From assembly GCA_003008705.1 (NCBI GenBank), contig PDUO01000008.1, positions 1,340,117 to 1,404,116 on the forward strand: 64,000 nucleotides of DNA, read 5' to 3'. Positions 34,638 to 45,811 of this stretch are shown piece after piece. A program made the translations under genes and the position numbers. The DNA comes from Pezicula radicicola. Lineage: Eukaryota; Ascomycota; Leotiomycetes; Helotiales; Dermateaceae. Within the stretch, counting starts at the first letter, position 1. The number at the start of each line of letters is the position of its first letter. The notes beneath the pieces are model-generated. The model was not told the DNA's origin. It saw nothing but the letters and a program-made list of their open reading frames with translations, and did not search any database.

Positions 34638-37630
34638 ATGGCCGCTCGACGCGATTTTCTCAATCAGCCAGCGCCCGAAAACTACGTAGCAGGTCTTGGA
34701 CGTGGAGCAACTGGCTTCACCACTCGTTCTGATCTTGGTCCTGCGCGAGAAGGTCCCAGCGAGGACCAGATAAAGGAAGCTCTTGCAAAGCGCGCTGCAC
34801 AGCTCGGCACTGCTGCTACAGCATATGGCGTACCCGAGAAGAAGGATGACGACGAGGACGATGAGCGCTTCCAGGATCCTGAGAATGAGGTTGGTCTGTT
34901 TGCTGGTGGCGCATACGACAAGGACGACGATGAAGCGGATAGAATATACCAAGAGGTTGATGAGAAGATGGACAGGCGGCGAAAGATAAGAAGGTTGGTC
35001 TCCCCCATTCCCCTATCCCCCGCTGTTCCCGTCAACGCAGTTGGTTTATCATATATCATGCGAATAGATGAACAGATTACCGACCTTTCTGCCTACAGGG
35101 AAGCACGCGAGAAAGCCGAAAGAGAAGAGTACGAGCGCAACAATCCGAAAATTCAACAGCAATTTGCAGACTTGAAACGAGCTCTAGGGACTGTCAGCGA
35201 CGAAGATTGGGCGAATCTGCCGGAAGTTGGTGATCTGACAGGCAAGAATCGGAGGAGCAAGCAGGCCCTGAGGCAGAGGTTCTATGCAGTACCAGACAGC
35301 GTCATTGCCGGCGCGCGAGAATCTACAGAACTGGGTACGACAGTAGCCGACGGCGGAGATAGTGCCGATGGAACCATGACAAACTTCGCTGATATTGGAG
35401 CTGCAAGGGACAAAGTATTACAAGTCAAGTTGGATCAGGCGTCTTCAGGGAGCGGCATGGATTCAGTGGCTGGTAGTGCAACAAATATCGACCCTAAGGG
35501 ATATCTCACCAGTCTAGCTAAATCACAGATTAATGAGGGCGAGGCACAAGTTGGTGATATCAACCGAGTACGAGGTATGTGTACAAAAAAAGCCTGTCAC
35601 TCCCATACCGTTTTGATTTTACTGACTTTTCACTTCTAAAAGTACTCCTCGAATCGACCGTGAAATCAAACCCCAAGCACGCTCCTGGCTGGATTGCAAA
35701 AGCACGATTGGAGGAACTTGCTGGGAAGATAGTGGCAGCCCGTAATGCTATTGCTGAAGGTTGCAAACAATGTCCGAAAAGCGAAGATGTCTGGCTTGAA
35801 AACATTCGCCTTAATGAAGGCCACAATGCGAAGGTTATTGCGAAGGATGCAATCATTGCAAACAATCGCTCGGTTGTTCTTTGGGTCGAGGCTATGAAGC
35901 TAGAATCCGACCCGATGGCAAAGAAAAGAGTGTTGCGAAAGGCTCTTGATCACATCCCCCAATCTGTAATGTTATGGAAAGAATCTGTAAACCTGGAGGA
36001 AGACCCAGCCGATGCACGAATGCTCCTTGCGAAGGCTACAGAAATTATTCCTCTGTCAGTCGAACTCTGGCTGGCTCTTGCACGTCTCGAGACTTCGGAG
36101 AATGCCCAAAAGGTCCTCAATAAAGCACGAAAAGCCATCCCAACATCACACGAAATCTGGATTGCAGCAGCAAGACTTCAGGAGCAAATGGGTAACGCCA
36201 ACAAGGTGAATGTCATGAAGCGAGCTGTCCAAGCTCTCGCCAATGAGTCTGCTATGTTGAAGCGCGAAGAGTGGATTACTGAGGCCGAGAAGTGCGAAGA
36301 TGAGGGAGCAATATTGACTTGCGGCAACATCATTCGTGAGACTCTAGGATGGAGCTTGGATGAAGATGATGATCGAAAGGACATTTGGATGGAGGATGCA
36401 AAAGCAAGCATTGGACGTGGAAAGTACGAAACAGCTCGTGCTATTTACGCGTACGCACTTCGTATCTTTGTCAACAGCAGGAAGCTCTGGCTTGCAGCGG
36501 CCGACCTTGAGAAGAACCATGGCAGCAAGGAGGCACTATGGCAACTTCTAGAGAAAGCAGTGGAAGCATGCCCTCAAAGCGAAGTCTTGTGGATGATGTT
36601 GGCAAAGGAGAAATGGCAAGCTGGTGAGATTGACAATGCAAGACGTGTCTTGGGTAAAGCTTTCAATCAAAATCCAAACAACGAGGACATCTGGCTTGCT
36701 GCAGTCAAGCTTGAGGCGGAGAATCAGCAACCCGAGCAGGCGAGAGAACTTCTCAAGACCGCCCGACAAGAAGCACCCACCGATCGTGTCTGGATGAAGA
36801 GTGTTGCATTCGAACGGCAGTTAGGCAACATGGATGCAGCTCTAGATCTGGTAAATCAAGCTCTGCAGTTATTCCCTAGCGCTGCCAAGCTGTGGATGAT
36901 GAAGGGCCAGATTTACGAGGGTGAGGGCAAAATGCCACAGGCTCGAGAGGCTTATAGCACTGGAACCAAGGCATGTCCTCGATCTATCCCTCTCTGGCTT
37001 CTATTCTCTCGGCTTGAAGAAAAGGCAGGTATGATTGTGAAGGCCCGTAGTGTGTTGGATCGTGCCCGTTTAGCGGTTCCCAAGTCGCCTGAGCTATGGA
37101 CAGAGTCGGTACGCATTGAGCGAAGAGCAAACAACATGAGTCAGGCCAAGAACTTGATGGCGAAAGCTCTCCAAGAAGTTCCTAACAGCGGGCTCCTTTA
37201 TACAGAATCCATTTGGCACCTCGAGCCGCGCACCCAGCGGAAGCCGCGTAGTTTGGAAGCGATCAAGAAAGTGGACAGTGATCCTATCTTGTTTGTGACA
37301 GTTGCAAGGATTTTCTGGGGCGAGCGGAAACTAGAGAAAGCACAGAATTGGTTTGAGAAAGCGATTGTTCTCGACAGTGACCTCGGAGATGCATGGGCCT
37401 GGTACTACAAATTTCTTCTGCAGCACGGCACAGAGGTAAGTTCTTACAGCATGAGTAAGCATTCTCTCTCTAACCTTCTTACTCAGGAAAAACGAGCAGA
37501 CGTCATTGCGAAGTGCATTCTCAATGAGCCGCGACATGGAGAATATTGGCAGAGCGTCGCCAAGGATCCGAAGAATGTAGGGAAGAGCATTGAAGATATC
37601 TTGAAGATTGTCGTAACAAAAATAGAGTGA
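34638..37630 (+). CDS. prp1: Pre-mRNA splicing factor Prp6/Prp1 (U5 snRNP)
   Basis: U5 snRNP bridging protein needed to form the U4/U6.U5 tri-snRNP, nuclear. Exons 34638-34993, 35099-35574, 35643-37435 and 37487-37630 join in phase to 922 residues, the normal fungal length. The N-terminal PRP1 domain shows [46 protein letters not shown] and [13 protein letters not shown]. The remainder (about 278-920) is an array of HAT/TPR-like repeats (for example [39 protein letters not shown]). Introns 34994-35098 and 37436-37486 are multiples of three without stops, so a naive frame runs through them; conserved flanks ([11 protein letters not shown] and HGTE/EKRAD) support splicing. Confidence 0.94.
34994..35098 (+). 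other. 105 bp stop-free intron in Prp6/Prp1 gene
   Basis: Donor GTTGGT, acceptor CTACAG. Removing it joins DRRRKIRR to [12 protein letters not shown] as in Prp6/Prp1 orthologues. Retention would insert 35 residues in frame. Confidence 0.75.
37436..37486 (+). other. 51 bp stop-free intron in Prp6/Prp1 gene
   Basis: Donor GTAAGT, branch-like CTAAC, acceptor CTCAG. It is a multiple of three and open in frame. Retention would add 17 residues into the last HAT repeat. Confidence 0.85.
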
Positions 37631-37942
37631 TGTGGAAAGGTCGCATTTGTAAAATAGCCACGGCGTACGTTGAAAACCCAGTCGTAATTGCTGACGAAGA
37701 GGCATGGGCAACCAGGAGTTTACTTGAATATAATGGCATGCTTTTCTCGGTTTTCAGTTTGACTTGCTTTGTTCTTTATATTTAGGTACGTTCTTGATCA
37801 GATGTCCTCGTGTTCCTGGGCCCTTTCCGGTGAACCTGGTATAATAAAGGAACAAAGGCTTAATTTGATAATAATTTCTATAGACAACTTTTATTTCAGT
37901 CTACATCACAATTCTGGCGACAAAAAATAACCGTCGCCCGAC
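37631..37942. other. Intergenic spacer
   Basis: 312 bp after the splicing-factor gene. It becomes AT-rich after ~37840; no feature is recognised. Confidence 0.4.
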
Positions 37943-39485
37943 ATGGCATCCAACTCAGCAGGGCAACCATTTTACGCGCCAAGGCCAAGCCGTTATCAAG
38001 CATCAGAATTGGCTAAGAAATACAGCCATCCCCAGGGTCAGCAACACCGAGTCATCAAGCACAGTGGCATCAGCGGCCTTACTCCCCTTAGCCCATACCA
38101 ACGAAAAAATGAATTGTACCGCTACCAAGAAGGACGTTACAGAGGATTTGTAGCTAGCGAATTGGCCGCGCTGGACTTCTACTCCGCTTTCAACCTAGAC
38201 ACTGTTCAGAACAGCTTGACAAACCCTATTCATCCTCTATATCAAAAACAGAAGTGGCAGACGCGAGATACACTGCCTCGCCATTTAGCATTTTTGCCAA
38301 TTGGAGGGGAATATGAAGGGCTCTGGGATATAAGATTGCCATGTGCTTTGCTATTTAGGGATAGGAGATACCAACTAATATGATATTTGATAGGCCAATA
38401 ATCCTGTCGTTTGGAATATACTTCAACCATGCCTCCAAGCTTCTTCACGTATCCTGAAGAACTGTCATATATGGCCGTTGTAGGTTCTTGTCCTAAAACC
38501 TCCACTTGTTCTTTTTTACCTAATACTTGTAAGGTTTGATACACTTCTTAACAGTACTTATAGACCTATCAATCCTTCACGCAGACGTCACAACGGGGTA
38601 GATCGAGTGGACTTGAATGCCTTCAACAGTTATGGGCTTAGTAGCTTTCACCAACGTGCCCCTGATCAGGTATGGAATGATTAGGAAGAGACACAAAGGA
38701 AATTGAAATACTTGAGTGACTTCATTACTATGATTTTTCAGAGAATAAAAAGCCACCATAATTGGTTGAGTCTGAATGGTCTAGTGTTTTTCCTTTTTCT
38801 CACTCCAAAAAACCAATCTGGGCTTTTATCTTCCACATATGGTCTGAATACGGCAATGGCGTTCTCAAGAATGTCGATCAGGTCCTATTTTTCAATCTCC
38901 TCAAACGTGGCGCCCCCATGAATTTGACGCCTCAACAAGCACACAGCGAGCCTCGACAGAATCAAAAACCACTTGATGAAGCCGCGTCTTTCAGCTCCAG
39001 ACGCCACGCTTTCTTTCGTCCAATAAGTAGCAGAGGTCACAATTCTTGTGCCCAATCGACACTCCACAAATGGAAGCAGTGCTAGCACGCAGATGCTGAC
39101 AGAGCACGCAAGGCCTTATCTTTCGACTTCATTTGCTACAAGATACCGAGATGAACAATTGTTTAGGGTTAGTGGTACGTTCGTGTCCGGCTCGGCGTTA
39201 CACAACATAATGGATCCAGCAGCTTTGAAGATGGTTATTCCATTGGCTCTTGCAAACGAGGAAATTGATGAGGTTTCCTTAATTCTCCTCTATCTTGAGG
39301 GCCAAGCAGGCGTTAAGTTTGTCTTAGACGAAAGGCTTCTCCCAATTCTGGTCTCACTACGTACTTGTGAAGCACGCCTGTGCAGGTACCCTTTGGACCG
39401 CTTGTCCAACAAGGAGAAAGTGTCACAGACTTACAGTGGAAAGAGCAATGGACGGCAACGACCAACCAGTCAACGGGGAAATTGA
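37943..39485 (+). other. Possible degraded multi-exon coding region, unknown
   Basis: Several plus-strand frames read like protein but do not join cleanly: 37943-38383 (MASNSAGQPFYAPRPSRYQ..., rich in Tyr/Arg/Gln), 38762-39085 (EWSSVFPFSHSKKPIWAF...) and 39048-39485 (ARPYLSTSFATRYRDEQLF, ALANEEIDEVSLILLYLEGQ). Stops and frame changes separate them; one intron with a GTATGG donor and TTTCAG acceptor may lie near 38671-38741. I recognise no family. They may be the 5' part of the decayed hydrolase/ankyrin locus that follows. Confidence 0.35.
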
Positions 39486-42360
39486 GTCGGCTACTCAGGT
39501 TGTTGACTTCGCCATATCCAACGAGGTAGTTCAACCTCAGAATGAGCCTGCCTCCCAATTTCTTTCCGGGCCGCAAGAACAGGCTGCTCAGCTTCTTCTA
39601 GATGACTCACAAATGACTTTGGAAGTACCAGAAATCATCGCGGAACAGGGACAACTTGGACTTTATTCAGACGATCAAGTTGCACTAGATGAGTTACCGT
39701 CTAGTGAGAAGAGAGACGAAGCCCACGAAACTGTCTGTTCTGTGCTGCAAGACCTAGGTACTCAGGCTCTCCCCAATGAGCCACAAGAGACTCCGGAAAT
39801 ACCAGAAATTGGGGAACCAAGATTATATTCCGACGATGAAGTTCCGCCGGATGAGTTGCCGCCAGGTGGGAAGGGAAAAGATGCCCGAGAAGCCGTCCCT
39901 CCTGTTGGTCCAGAAAGTCGAACAGAGGAAGCGAAAACTCCATCCAGTCCAGTTGAGCCTCCGATGCCAATTTCTGTCTCTACTCCTAAAGAAGGAGATT
40001 CAGCTGAAATTTCAAACCCTCTCGCGGCACCTACACCAAGAAAATCCTTTCTTGGCGGAGCCATTCAGCAACTTCCTGCCATATGCAAAGGAAAGGGCCC
40101 CCAGGTTCTTGGCCATGCTTCGGGTCAGTCTGCTGGAAAGAAAACAGACGATCAGAAGAAGGATAATCTGAACAAGTTAGAGGCACGTCAGAAGGCTCTT
40201 GATGGACCTGAGCAAAAAGAGGCGGGAAAAGCACCGGCGAGTGTGAGTTACAAACAAATGAAGCGATAGTGGCTGAGTTCTAACCGACTTCCAGGATCCT
40301 TGGGAGACTTGCAAGCTTGAGATGATGTCGACAACTACGTCAAAGGGCCTAACCGTCGACATTGTCGTTATTCACGATCTTGATGAAACTCGAGCAACAG
40401 CTTGGACTTTCATTCCCCAGGCTTCGACGCAAAGGATACTTAAAAATATGAAAGACAACGACCAGGACTCCAGACGTAGTAGCGCCGAGCGTTCTCGACA
40501 GCACCTTCAAGCACAACCAAGATGATTCCAAGAAAAGGAAAGGGTTAACGAAAGATGATACCCCACCACGTTTTAAAGATGGGAGAATAACACAGGAAGG
40601 CAGAAAACAAAAGGTGGAGGAATAGGCGAGTGGTGGTGTAGATTTCGGAGCCGCGACTGAGGAAAAAAACCCTGCTACACCCGGAACATTGCCTTCGCAG
40701 GCGGGACTGTCAAACGGACCACCTCAAGCGGGTGAGCCTCACAATGGGGAGACGAGTGCAGCAGGACCCTCGACAAATAAACCTGAGTCCCAAGTGATTT
40801 CTTCTGGGGAAGATAAGAAAGAAAACGTTGGGCCTGAACCAAAAAGGACAAAAAGTCGCAAGAAGCAGAAGGGCAAAGGTGTCTCTCTGAACACTTTACA
40901 GACTACTAATCCTCCGCCACCAGTTCCTCTAGCACCAGGAACTACGCCGCCAAAGCAGCCTGCACAACTCGACTCAGAAGTTGACGGCCATAGGGAAAGC
41001 AAAGAAATTGACGAGGGTCGAGCTACCGAAAGAGACCAACGCTCTGGTCGCCAATCTACAGAAGCTGACGGATCGGAGCGAAGGAGATATGTCTATTTGC
41101 TTCGAGATGCTAATATGATTCCTGGCACCTTTCCGGGAGCACGCATCCTGTCTTATACATATCCTAACGTGTCTGCTACGACAGCAGATGACTACCTTGA
41201 TAAGGTCACTTAGAAGCTCTTGGAAAGCTTAAGAGAAGTGAGAGTGACTTGGCTTACAACACAGTGCCAGTAGTCTTCGTTGGATATGGCTTCGGCGACA
41301 TAGTGTTGAAAAAGCTTCTTGTCTTAGCAGTCGCCGCACATGATGAGAAGAACGCATGGTCAGCTCAAGTTCTGAGCATGATAGCAGGACTTGTTGTCTT
41401 GGATACGCCATTCCCAGCAACCCAATAACAAGACAACCAAACTGAAAAACCTTCTTTCCCTTCTTCTAATGCACGGCAGAAACACATCATGAGAAGACTC
41501 AAAGATAGTGGCAACAAACTTGATATTGGAGCTCTCTGGGATAGCTTTGATACGAAAAAGCAGAATCAGAATCAGAAGTTTCCAACCATTTGGTTGTAAT
41601 CAAAAATCATGAAAGATCCATCCTCATCATCCAAGGTACATACAAACGCGAGTACAATCGGAAGAAGCGGAAGCTGACAAAATACACATGCAACCAAAAC
41701 GACCATTGCCACCCCTGGCTCAGCACGGAATATTCTGTATAGCCATGGCTTCAAATTCAAACAGGAGAGGGCTATGCAGGTTCTCTAGTCCGAAAGACCC
41801 AATATACCTAAGACTTGTGAGTCAAATGCAGCGCTGCCTGCTGTTCAAAGCATCCGAAAGAAAGGAGCTGGAAGATTTTCTGAGCGATCTTGTCACCTTG
41901 CCAGAGGTGCCGGTGGATGTTGAAGATGAGCAAAGGCGATCTGCACTTCACTGTGCTGCTTCATATCCAAAAATGAAGCGGCCGTCACAGTGCTCATTAA
42001 TAAAGGCAATGCTGAAGTTCTATACCAAGACATTGTTGGCCAAATACCGCTCCACGCAATTATACAAAAAGCGGCGGAGTTGAACCTCACCAGGAAGGAG
42101 GCTCAAAAACCATTCAAAGACGTCATCACACGATTGATGGAAAGCTCCGAAGATATTCTTCAACGAGAAGATGCGCGTAAAACTGCATAGGCTTATGCAA
42201 ATGCCCTGGGTTGATTTGTTCTCAGGCCCGTCAACATCAGATGAAGCGCAGCTAGTGGAGCCGTTGGCTGTCCACCCACCTATACTAGTTAGAGTAAGCA
42301 AACACAATTCCCAAACGCTACACAGAAAGACTTTTAGGACTTCCAGGGGCTGACTTTTGT
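39430..42360 (+). pseudogene. Decayed alpha/beta-hydrolase-ankyrin (NLR-like) gene
   Basis: In order: an acidic Pro/Glu-rich region (39451-40243) with an internal duplication around LYSDD(Q/E)V...DELP; a probable intron with GTGAGT donor and TTCCAG acceptor; the hydrolase start VDIVVIHDLDETRATAW; a disordered Lys/Pro-rich insert; LLRDANMIPGTFPGARILSY; FVGYGFGDIVLKKLL; IAGLVVLDTPFPATQ; and an ankyrin-like stretch DEQRRSALHCAASYP with GQIPLHAII. This is the layout of fungal serine-esterase-like STAND genes. It is broken by frame changes (near 40470, 41230, 41970) and stops (for example TAG near 40623 and 41212). The nucleophile elbow, normally G-H-S-x-G, reads G-Y-G-F-G, so the catalytic Ser and preceding His are gone. 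No NACHT is found. Confidence 0.7.
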
Positions 42361-42739
42361 AGGAACACTGCGATAATTTGTGGTAGTTCGTCACGATTGA
42401 CTAGGTTAAAAGCGTAGACGGCCACTTCCTACGATACTGAGAAGAAGTTCAATTCCGAAATCCTATGTCTGAAGCCTCATGATACAGGCCTATTGGCGTT
42501 CTGCCCAGCTGAAACGTGCTCTGAAATTCGAAAAGACTCATGAGCTGGTTGTTCAGCTCTGGTTGTGGCTTTTACAGCCTCAACTTAGCTCTTTTTCACA
42601 ACCAATACCATCAGCTCATAGACGAAGAGGCTTGAAACAACCCCAATCGAAATATCACATGTGCTACTGACTTGCTCATACTTAATTGCTCACCTTTCAC
42701 ATATTCTAATTTTCTTCCCCCGTCCAACTTATCGGCAAC
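42361..42739. other. Spacer before the 42740 gene
   Basis: Only short frames without motifs. The last 80 bp are pyrimidine-rich, as expected for a fungal leader. Confidence 0.4.
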
Positions 42740-43894
42740 ATGGGGATTTTCGATCTTCTCGACAGCTTCGATGCTGCAGCGTATCGTCGACGGATTCGCT
42801 CGCTGGGCAGAAACGAAATTTGCAAGCGCGAGATTCAAAAGCGTCGCCAACTCTATGGTGCTACGTTCAAGATGGCGGGCGGTGGCGCCTTGGCCCCGTT
42901 CACAATGGGCTTCTCCTTGATTGGAACTGGCTTGGGGGCTCGCCAGTACAGCATTGCAGAGCAGAAGCTTGCTGTAATTCAACAAATCATGAAGGAGGAG
43001 GGCTGGAAGTTCCATACCGAAACCAAGCGCGACGTACTTATACCTCTCGGATCGACCGTTGTGGGAATGGTTACAGGTGGAGCTGTTGACGTGGGGATTG
43101 GTCACGTCGTCAGTGCGGGCACGGAGATGTGCGTTCAACAAGGGGCGCATCAGGTTGCTCACCATACAGCCTCAGAAACCTTCGGAGCCGCTATAATGCA
43201 TCCTGCTGATTTTGCCAACGGAATTGAGCATGGGATAGGAATGGGAGCCGGCCAAGCTGCTTCAGTTTTCCATGCTGGAGACATGGCGACGAACTCAGCT
43301 ATAGCAACCATGGCGCACGCTATTCCACTCAACTCGAGCGCTGCAACATCGATTGGAATGGTTCTCGGACACACTGGGATTCTAGATGGAATTCAACATG
43401 CTGTCGCCTGGGTTGCAGGCTCTGCCGTGGAACATGGCGGAGACAAAGACGCTAACGGTCGATTCCGAAAGGGTACACTGCTTGATTCGATGCAGCGCAA
43501 CAACCAAAGCCTGTCGACGAGAAGCCCCAACCAACTCAGGTCGTTTCTTCGCGACTATGGTGTCGCCTATCCTGTGAGCGCTTCCAAGCCTCAGCTTTTG
43601 AAGATCATCAACTCGATCCCTGATGAGAGTGTTCGGGATAATCATGCGATGGGGAGCTATCTTCTATTCTTTTTGGCACTGTTTGGGCTGTGGATTGCTG
43701 CTTTCTTTCATACCGAATTGCTTTGCAAGGCTCTGGAGGCAAATCATTTCATTGTTACAGTTTCTAAGTTGGCCGTCTCATCGTCTTGGGCCACCTTCAA
43801 CATCATTAGTTATACTATGATGACTATTTCTTCGCCAGTTTTCTTCGTGTTCTGGGCAGCTTGGAAGTGGGGACTTGAGATTTGGACGCAGTAA
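42740..43894 (+). CDS. Unnamed fungal protein with SAP-like and TM segments
   Basis: Single-exon frame of 384 residues. The N-terminus MGIFDLLDSFDAAAYRRRIR with a following basic helix and then Gly/Ala-rich hydrophobic stretches (GGGALAPFTMGFSLIGTGLG and STVVGMVTGGAVDVGIGH) resembles an unnamed fungal family that I know only in outline. The middle is His/Gly/Ala-rich. Residues ~255-290 (SPNQLRSFLRDYGV, SKPQLLKII) look like a SAP-type helix-extended-helix. Two or three C-terminal hydrophobic helices (YLLFFLALFGLWIAAFF and a second near the end) suggest membrane anchoring. No function is assigned. It sits between a decayed NLR-like locus and an AT island. Confidence 0.75.
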   Translation: MGIFDLLDSFDAAAYRRRIRSLGRNEICKREIQKRRQLYGATFKMAGGGALAPFTMGFSLIGTGLGARQYSIAEQKLAVIQQIMKEEGWKFHTETKRDVLIPLGSTVVGMVTGGAVDVGIGHVVSAGTEMCVQQGAHQVAHHTASETFGAAIMHPADFANGIEHGIGMGAGQAASVFHAGDMATNSAIATMAHAIPLNSSAATSIGMVLGHTGILDGIQHAVAWVAGSAVEHGGDKDANGRFRKGTLLDSMQRNNQSLSTRSPNQLRSFLRDYGVAYPVSASKPQLLKIINSIPDESVRDNHAMGSYLLFFLALFGLWIAAFFHTELLCKALEANHFIVTVSKLAVSSSWATFNIISYTMMTISSPVFFVFWAAWKWGLEIWTQ

Positions 43895-44237
43895 GTTGCA
43901 TGGGTACTTAGCGATTTCTATTATCCTAGCCTACTATTGATCTGTTATCGATTTTAATGCTTTTGCTACTCGAGCTACAGTTGTAGCAAGGGTACAACCT
44001 AGCTTTAATTACTTTACATCAAATCTAGCTGCCTACCGCTATTTATAACTAAGATATACTACTTCAATATTAATTATTATTAGTTTATTTATTTAATAAA
44101 GTAGATTATATAAGTCTCTTATACTAATAGGTAGTATTTTATAAAAATTATTATGTTTTAATTTAATATTAAACTTAATTACCTTTTTAAATATTATACT
44201 TTTTACTTTTTATATATATAATTTATTTTTATTTAAA
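43895..44237. repeat. AT-rich island, RIP-like
   Basis: After ~43990 the sequence is mostly A and T with TA-rich runs and no frame, ending abruptly at a C7G3 run at 44238. It resembles the larger AT block at 58.8-62.5 kb and is probably a mutated repeat. Confidence 0.6.
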
Positions 44238-44930
44238 TCCCCCCCGGGTTTAGCGACCCGTTGCTTCGGACAAGGTGCGTGCACGGGCCAGCCGCCGCTT
44301 TCGAGCTGTATAAAAGATCAGGGCGAAAGCACTCGTACCAGACCGGAAGAGCCGCGAGATGCTTCTCCAGTCGAGACTCCGGACGAGAGCGAGGCGGCGG
44401 CGGCGGCGGCGCACCAAGGGGTGAAGGGAGTAGGGGAGAAGCGATGGGAGGAGCAGGAGCAGCAGCAGGAGGCAGACGGGGTGGAAGTGGTGGAGGGGAT
44501 AGAGATGCAAGGAGAGCAGCAGCATGAAGAGGAGCATGAGTTGGCAGGAGAGGAGGAAGAACTCGATGAGCTGGCTATGGAAGAGCCGCAGGAGGAGGAG
44601 GAAGAGGACGACATAGATAATCCTAAGGACGAGGATTATAGTTGTGACACCGGCGATGAGGACGACGAGGACTTACGACCTACAAAACGACGGAAGCTGC
44701 CTCTAGGACGTATCGACGAGGGTCTAGAGAAGCCCCGTGACCATAGCGCGAAGCTCGGTGTTAGACGTCCTCGCCGCCTTACAACATCGTCATCTATGCA
44801 AATCGAGATGGACGATGCACAGTCTCAAACCGTGCATTGGGAAGGAGACGATGTTCAATCTAGAGTTTCATCTGAGCCATCTCCTGGAGGACCTTGGAAT
44901 ATCGGTTCCTTTCGAAGCGTTAGGCAGTAG
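44238..44930 (+). pseudogene. Acidic repeat-like ORF cut by AT island
   Basis: One frame is open from the AT boundary to a stop at 44928-44930. Its sequence runs from GLATRCFGQGACTG through GESTRTRPEEPRDASPVE and an Ala run to a long Glu-rich stretch (about 44440-44690), then RPTKRRKLPLGRI and a Ser-rich tail. An ATG-less 5' end abutting the AT-rich DNA suggests the rest of the gene was lost or mutated. The style fits the C-terminus of a repetitive element protein, but I cannot name it. A hairpin CGGGT-TTAGCG-ACCCG lies at 44244-44259. Confidence 0.35.
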
Positions 44931-45811
44931 CTTGGGCATGAAAACGTCAGCACAGCCTTGGATCTCTCACAGCGCTATCGCGCATTCTAAGACGTGCTAG
45001 GTCGCCTTGCGGCCAGTAGAGACAAGTGGGCTCGAGAAGACGAGAGGCAAAAACATACAACAGCAGGTATTCGCCAACTACTAATCTGCCGGTCTGAAGC
45101 TTGTGTATGGCAGAGCGGACGGGATGCCCAATTTTCCTGTCTCTGTGGTCGTATGTGACAGAAAGTGGTTGTATCCAAGCATATATTGAGCATCGAAATG
45201 GAAGGGAAAGCAAAAACGAAGTGCTGAGGCCAATCGGGCGACGTGAGTGGGGCTGAGCAACAGAGTAGATCACCAGGCAAATAAATGTTATGATCCCAAT
45301 TGTTGTAGCAGTAAAAGGAGGTGCATATATCTCCAACGGTACTGAGTTGGAATGTTTCATGTGAAGATATCTTCGTCGGAAAATGTAACTGATTGTGGTG
45401 CGCCTTACCAAACTGTTGTTGCGCCTCTTCGTGATACGACTGAAGCTGGAGAGATTCTAAAAATGGTGCCAGGCACTCAGATGACTAGAAAATAGAGTGT
45501 GCCGTTGTCTGCTCCTTCGCAGTTGAACGGAACAATCTGCTCAGTTGAGCTTCGGCGATTGACAGTAGCGCTTGAGACGATGCGAATGTATGTGAGGCCA
45601 GATAAAACGGAAAAGGTGCTGATCAACATTGCGAGAAGAAGAGGATTGGGACTGGTGTGTTCTGAGAGGCTTGGATGGCTGGATCATCGCTGGTTTGACT
45701 GTTTGGAATCAAGTTTTGAGTTCCAAAGATCTTCTTCTGATTCAGGACTTAGAGACTCATGTACTTTACCAGGAAGGAGTTGTCCTAAAGTACGGAATTT
45801 GAACTGATTGG
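44931..45811. other. Intergenic region with a dispersed repeat copy
   Basis: No gene recognised; the frames at 44947-45411 (minus) and 45499-45807 (plus) lack motifs. A 36 bp sequence at 45126-45161 recurs at 58252. Confidence 0.4.
45126..45161 (+). repeat. 36 bp dispersed repeat, copy 1
   Basis: Begins GCCCAATTTTCCTGTC and ends CGTATGTGACAG. It matches 58252-58287 at 33 of 36 positions in the same orientation, 13 kb away; flanks do not match. Confidence 0.8.

Noticed and set aside
34341..34952. 203-residue minus-strand frame
   Set aside because: Overlaps the conserved start of Prp6/Prp1 on the other strand.
44250..44614. Leu- and Ser-rich frames opposite the acidic ORF
   Set aside because: Translations of the GAG/CTC-rich repeat in other frames.
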